This document shows positions 6,586 through 8,739 of a stretch of DNA of 8,739 bases, one piece after another. The DNA is taken from contig JAJZAL010000017.1 in assembly GCA_021799405.1 (NCBI GenBank), positions 31,206-39,944 of the forward strand, read 5' to 3'. This stretch comes from Acidobacteriota bacterium (GTDB taxonomy: Bacteria; Acidobacteriota; Terriglobia; Terriglobales; Acidobacteriaceae). Under the pieces are notes generated by a model. That model ran no database searches. It had not been told where the DNA came from and worked only from the letters and a program-made list of their open reading frames with translations. Every line of letters begins with the position of its first letter. Positions within the stretch are counted from its first letter, which is position 1. The translations under genes and the position numbers were made by a program.

Positions 6586-6718
6586 TCCGGCGGGGGCGCA
6601 CCCAGGCCATCAAAGACGTTCTTTAGACGCTTCCCGAGTGAGAAGGATGTTTCCGGCTGGACCGGCGCCGGGGATCAGGTTGTGTCCGGGTGCAATGGCT
6701 CGTGGCTCCCCTCCGCGC

Positions 6719-6724
6719 TATGCT
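6719..6724 (+). promoter_or_regulatory. -10-like hexamer TATGCT upstream of kbl
   Basis: TATGCT ends 20 bases before the ATG at 6745. Expected +1 near 6731 would leave a leader of about 14 bases, just long enough to include the Shine-Dalgarno. No convincing -35. The rest of the region between 6517 and 6744 holds no ORF or strong hairpin that I can see. Confidence 0.3.
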
Positions 6725-6732
6725 GTCTGGTT

Positions 6733-6739
6733 GAGGTGA
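6733..6739 (+). promoter_or_regulatory. Shine-Dalgarno GAGGTGA deciding the kbl start
   Basis: GAGGTGA with 5 bases to the ATG at 6745. It selects this start over an upstream in-frame start at 6682. It is the clearest Shine-Dalgarno in the window, in contrast to the leaderless-looking neighbours. Confidence 0.7.
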
Positions 6740-6744
6740 ACGCC

Positions 6745-7977
6745 ATGACTGAAACAGCCTCCCGCCCCCAGCCTGCCCGCCGCGGCGGGCTTGCCTACCT
6801 GACTGCCGTTCTCGACGAACTCCGCGCCAAGGGGACGTATTTCAAGCTTCGCGTGCTTGACGATCAGCAGGCCCCTGTTTGCCACTATGACGGTCGCGAG
6901 GTCATCAACCTGGCCAGCAACAATTATCTGGGACTGGCCAACGATCCGCGCCTGATTGAGGCCGCCGTGGAGGCCACGCGCCGGTTCGGCGTGGGGTCGG
7001 GCGCAGTGCGGACGATCGCCGGGACCATGCGCATCCACATGGATCTGGAGGAGAAGATCGCGCGCTTCAAGAACGTGGAGGCGTGCGTGGTCTTCCAGAG
7101 CGGCTTTGCGGCCAATGCCGGCACGGTGAGCGCCATCCTGGGCAAGGACGACTTCATCCTGTCGGACGAGTTGAACCATGCCAGCATCATCGACGGCGCG
7201 CGGCTGTCACGGGCCAGGATCAAAGTCTTCCGCCACAAAGACGTGGCTCACTGCGAAGAGCTGTTGCAGGAAGTTGCCGGCGAGCCGGGCCACAAGCTGA
7301 TCATCACCGACGGCGTCTTTTCGATGGACGGCGACATCGGCCCGGTGGACAAGCTGGCCGCGCTGGCCGGGAAGTACGGCGCCATCATGATGGTGGACGA
7401 CGCCCATGCCTCCGGCGTGCTGGGCCGCAACGGTCGCGGCTCGGTGGATCACTTCGGCATGCACGGCCAGGTGGACGTGCAGGTGGGCACGCTCTCAAAG
7501 GCGATCGGCGCGCTGGGCGGCTATGTCTGCGGCAGCCGCGACCTCATTGACTACCTTTATCACCGCGCGCGGCCGTTCCTGTTTTCGACGTCGCATCCGC
7601 CGTCGGTGGCGGCCACCTGCATCGCCGCCTTCGACATTCTGGAGCGTGAGCCGGAGCGCATCGAGCGGCTGTGGGCCAATACGCGCTACTTCCAGGGCGC
7701 GCTGCGGCGGCTCGGGTTCAACATCGGTGGGGTGAACACGCCGGCCACCGAGACGCCGATCACGCCGGTGATTGTAGGCGAGGGCCGTGCGGCGATGGAG
7801 TTCAGCCGGGCGCTCTTCGACGAGGGGGTTATGGGAACGGGCATTGCGTTTCCCACCGTGCCCGAGGGCAAAGCGCGCATTCGGCTGATTGTGACCAGCG
7901 AGCACACGCGGGCACAGCTTGACCGCGCACTGGAGACGCTGGAGCGCGTGGCGAAGCGGATGGGGATCTTACAATAA
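6745..7977 (+). CDS. kbl: Alpha-oxoamine synthase, probable glycine C-acetyltransferase (2-amino-3-ketobutyrate CoA ligase)
   Basis: 410-residue PLP enzyme of the fold-type I alpha-oxoamine synthase family. Kbl cleaves 2-amino-3-ketobutyrate with CoA to glycine and acetyl-CoA in threonine breakdown; the sister enzyme BioF makes 8-amino-7-oxononanoate for biotin. Landmarks: NNYLGLAN near the N-terminus, GSGAVRTIAGT, SDELNHASIIDG with PLP-stacking H145, DGVFSMDGDIGP, VDDAH with D218 (pairs with the pyridine nitrogen) and H221, GTLSKAIGALGGYV with Schiff-base K252, RPFLFSTSHPP, and FPTVPEGKARIR. GAVRTIAGT and FPTVPEGKARIR match the Thermus/Bacillus-type Kbl group, some of which also show BioF activity, so a dual role is open. 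There is no threonine dehydrogenase or biotin gene nearby. Start set by the Shine-Dalgarno at 6733. Its last codons and TAA stop overlap the putative ruvA -10 hexamer. Confidence 0.85.
   Translation: MTETASRPQPARRGGLAYLTAVLDELRAKGTYFKLRVLDDQQAPVCHYDGREVINLASNNYLGLANDPRLIEAAVEATRRFGVGSGAVRTIAGTMRIHMDLEEKIARFKNVEACVVFQSGFAANAGTVSAILGKDDFILSDELNHASIIDGARLSRARIKVFRHKDVAHCEELLQEVAGEPGHKLIITDGVFSMDGDIGPVDKLAALAGKYGAIMMVDDAHASGVLGRNGRGSVDHFGMHGQVDVQVGTLSKAIGALGGYVCGSRDLIDYLYHRARPFLFSTSHPPSVAATCIAAFDILEREPERIERLWANTRYFQGALRRLGFNIGGVNTPATETPITPVIVGEGRAAMEFSRALFDEGVMGTGIAFPTVPEGKARIRLIVTSEHTRAQLDRALETLERVAKRMGILQ
7970..7975 (+). promoter_or_regulatory. -10-like TACAAT overlapping the kbl stop, for ruvA
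   Basis: TACAAT is formed by the final Leu and Gln codons and the T of the TAA stop of kbl (TTA CAA TAA). It ends 8 bases before the ruvA ATG, putting +1 near 7982, about 2 bases from the start. No Shine-Dalgarno lies before ruvA, and no -35 at standard spacing. The overlap is seen; promoter function is inferred. Confidence 0.45.
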
Positions 7978-7983
7978 AACGCA

Positions 7984-8574
7984 ATGATCGCTCACCTGCG
8001 CGGCAAACTCATTCATAAGCAACCCGGCCAGGCCGTCGTCGAGGCGGCGGGCGTGGGGTACGACGTCACCATCTCCGTGCCGACATTCACGGCGCTGCCT
8101 TCAGTGGGCGCGGAGGCGGCGCTGCACATTCATACGCAGGTCAGCGAGGATCAGATTGCCCTCTTCGGCTTTCTCGACCGCGAAGAAAAGCGCCTCTTCG
8201 AGCGGCTGATCACGGTGAGCGCGGTCGGGCCGAAGCTCGCCATCAAGATTCTGAGCGGTCTTTCAGTCGAGCGCACGGTGCAGGCCATTCGCGCACAGGA
8301 TCACGCGCAGCTCACGCGCATTCCCGGCGTGGGCAAGAAGCTGGCCGAGCGGCTGGTGGTAGAACTTAAAGACAAGCTGGACGACTTTGCGGTGGCGCCC
8401 GTGGCGTCGGCCGTGCAGGGCGCGGCGGTGGAGGATGTGCTGTCGGCGCTGGTGAATCTGGGCTACCAGCGCGCGGCGGCAGAAAAAGCCATCGAACAGG
8501 CCGTGGGCAAGGACAAGGCACTGGCCGGGGATTTCGACGGGCTGTTCCGCGGCGCATTGAAGGTGATCCGATAA
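7984..8574 (+). CDS. ruvA: Holliday junction branch migration protein RuvA
   Basis: 196 residues, normal length for RuvA. RuvA binds Holliday junctions as a tetramer and loads the RuvB motor for branch migration in recombination and repair. Domain I is an OB fold (about 1-63), beginning MIAHLRGKL and including GVGYDV and the typical EDQIALFGF at its end. Domain II has two helix-hairpin-helix motifs, LITVSAVGPKLAIKIL (75-90) and LTRIPGVGKKLAERLVVEL (110-128), which contact junction DNA. A flexible linker (about 134-147) leads to domain III (about 148-196, DVLSALVNLGYQRAAAEKAI), which binds RuvB. ATG at 7984 follows the kbl stop by 6 bases, so read-through from kbl is likely alongside the local promoter-like hexamer. 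ruvB and ruvC are not in view. Confidence 0.97.
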   Translation: MIAHLRGKLIHKQPGQAVVEAAGVGYDVTISVPTFTALPSVGAEAALHIHTQVSEDQIALFGFLDREEKRLFERLITVSAVGPKLAIKILSGLSVERTVQAIRAQDHAQLTRIPGVGKKLAERLVVELKDKLDDFAVAPVASAVQGAAVEDVLSALVNLGYQRAAAEKAIEQAVGKDKALAGDFDGLFRGALKVIR

Positions 8575-8577
8575 ACT
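8572..8577 (+). promoter_or_regulatory. -10-like TAAACT overlapping the ruvA stop
   Basis: TAAACT starts with the TAA stop of ruvA and ends 9 bases before the ATG at 8587; expected +1 near 8584. A GAAGGTGA stretch at 8559-8566 is about 20 bases from the ATG, too far for a Shine-Dalgarno. No -35 recognised. Same hexamer and spacing as before the rhodanese gene. Confidence 0.35.
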
Positions 8578-8586
8578 GGCTTCGTC

Positions 8587-8739
8587 ATGGCCCGCACTGC
8601 CAAACCGGCTCGAAATACCGCGGCTCCTTATCTTCGTCCCGAGGCGCTGACCTTTCTCCGCAACCTGGCCCGCCACAATGACCGCGAGTGGTTCACCCCG
8701 CGCAAGGCGGAGTTCGAGGAGTTGCTGCGGCAGCCGATG
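8587..8739 (+). CDS. DUF2461 family protein, 3'-truncated
   Basis: First 51 codons of a protein that runs off the right edge. After a basic, probably disordered N-terminus (MARTAKPARNTAAPY) comes the family's opening signature: L-R-P-E-A-L-T-F-L-R-N-L-A, then H-N-D-R-E-W-F and K-A-E-F-E-E-L-L. This matches the start of DUF2461 (TIGR02453) proteins, which usually run to about 210-240 residues; no biochemical function is established that I know of. Only 12 bases separate it from the ruvA stop, so co-transcription with ruvA is likely. No signal peptide or membrane segment in the visible part. The family call rests on a short segment but the signature is distinctive. Confidence 0.75.
   Translation, partial: MARTAKPARNTAAPYLRPEALTFLRNLARHNDREWFTPRKAEFEELLRQPM

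Overview
The window looks like a chromosomal segment from a GC-rich soil-type bacterium, most likely of the phylum Acidobacteriota. Three things point there: a secreted Ig-like protein whose C-terminus (Ig domain, membrane hairpin around an arginine cluster, short Ig-like tail) is typical of that phylum; a 148 bp imperfect palindromic intergenic element of a kind I recall from acidobacterial genomes; and a heptanucleotide (CAGGGAT)n tract. The phylum call is by recognition, not by a search.

Layout. 2-598 (+): 3' part of parB, chromosome partitioning, cut by the window edge. 744-2924 (+): a stand-alone cytoplasmic molybdopterin/[4Fe-4S] oxidoreductase of the DMSO reductase superfamily, with an in-frame 7 bp tandem repeat. 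2978-3343 (+): a membrane-anchored single-domain rhodanese. 3344-3570: convergent intergenic region holding the REP/MITE-like element. 3571-5469 (-): a PabB-PabC fusion making p-aminobenzoate from aminated chorismate. 5491-6516 (-): the secreted or membrane Ig-like protein, 21 bp upstream of pabBC and probably in its transcript. 6517-6744: divergent promoter region. 6745-7977 (+): an alpha-oxoamine synthase, best read as glycine C-acetyltransferase (Kbl). 7984-8574 (+): ruvA, Holliday junction binding. 8587-8739 (+): 5' end of a DUF2461 protein, cut by the right edge.

The genes are mostly housekeeping and do not form one pathway: partitioning, folate precursor synthesis, amino acid metabolism, recombination, and a redox enzyme of unknown substrate with a rhodanese beside it. 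I see no phage, IS element, CRISPR, toxin-antitoxin or defence genes, and no convincing new multi-gene system.

The most interesting signals are non-coding. Four plus-strand genes (the oxidoreductase, the rhodanese, ruvA and DUF2461) have a -10-like hexamer (TACAAT or TAAACT) ending 6 to 9 bases before the likely ATG and no Shine-Dalgarno, which suggests leaderless or near-leaderless mRNAs. In two of them the hexamer overlaps the stop codon of the gene before. The intergenic element and the coding heptamer repeat are the other two points worth following.
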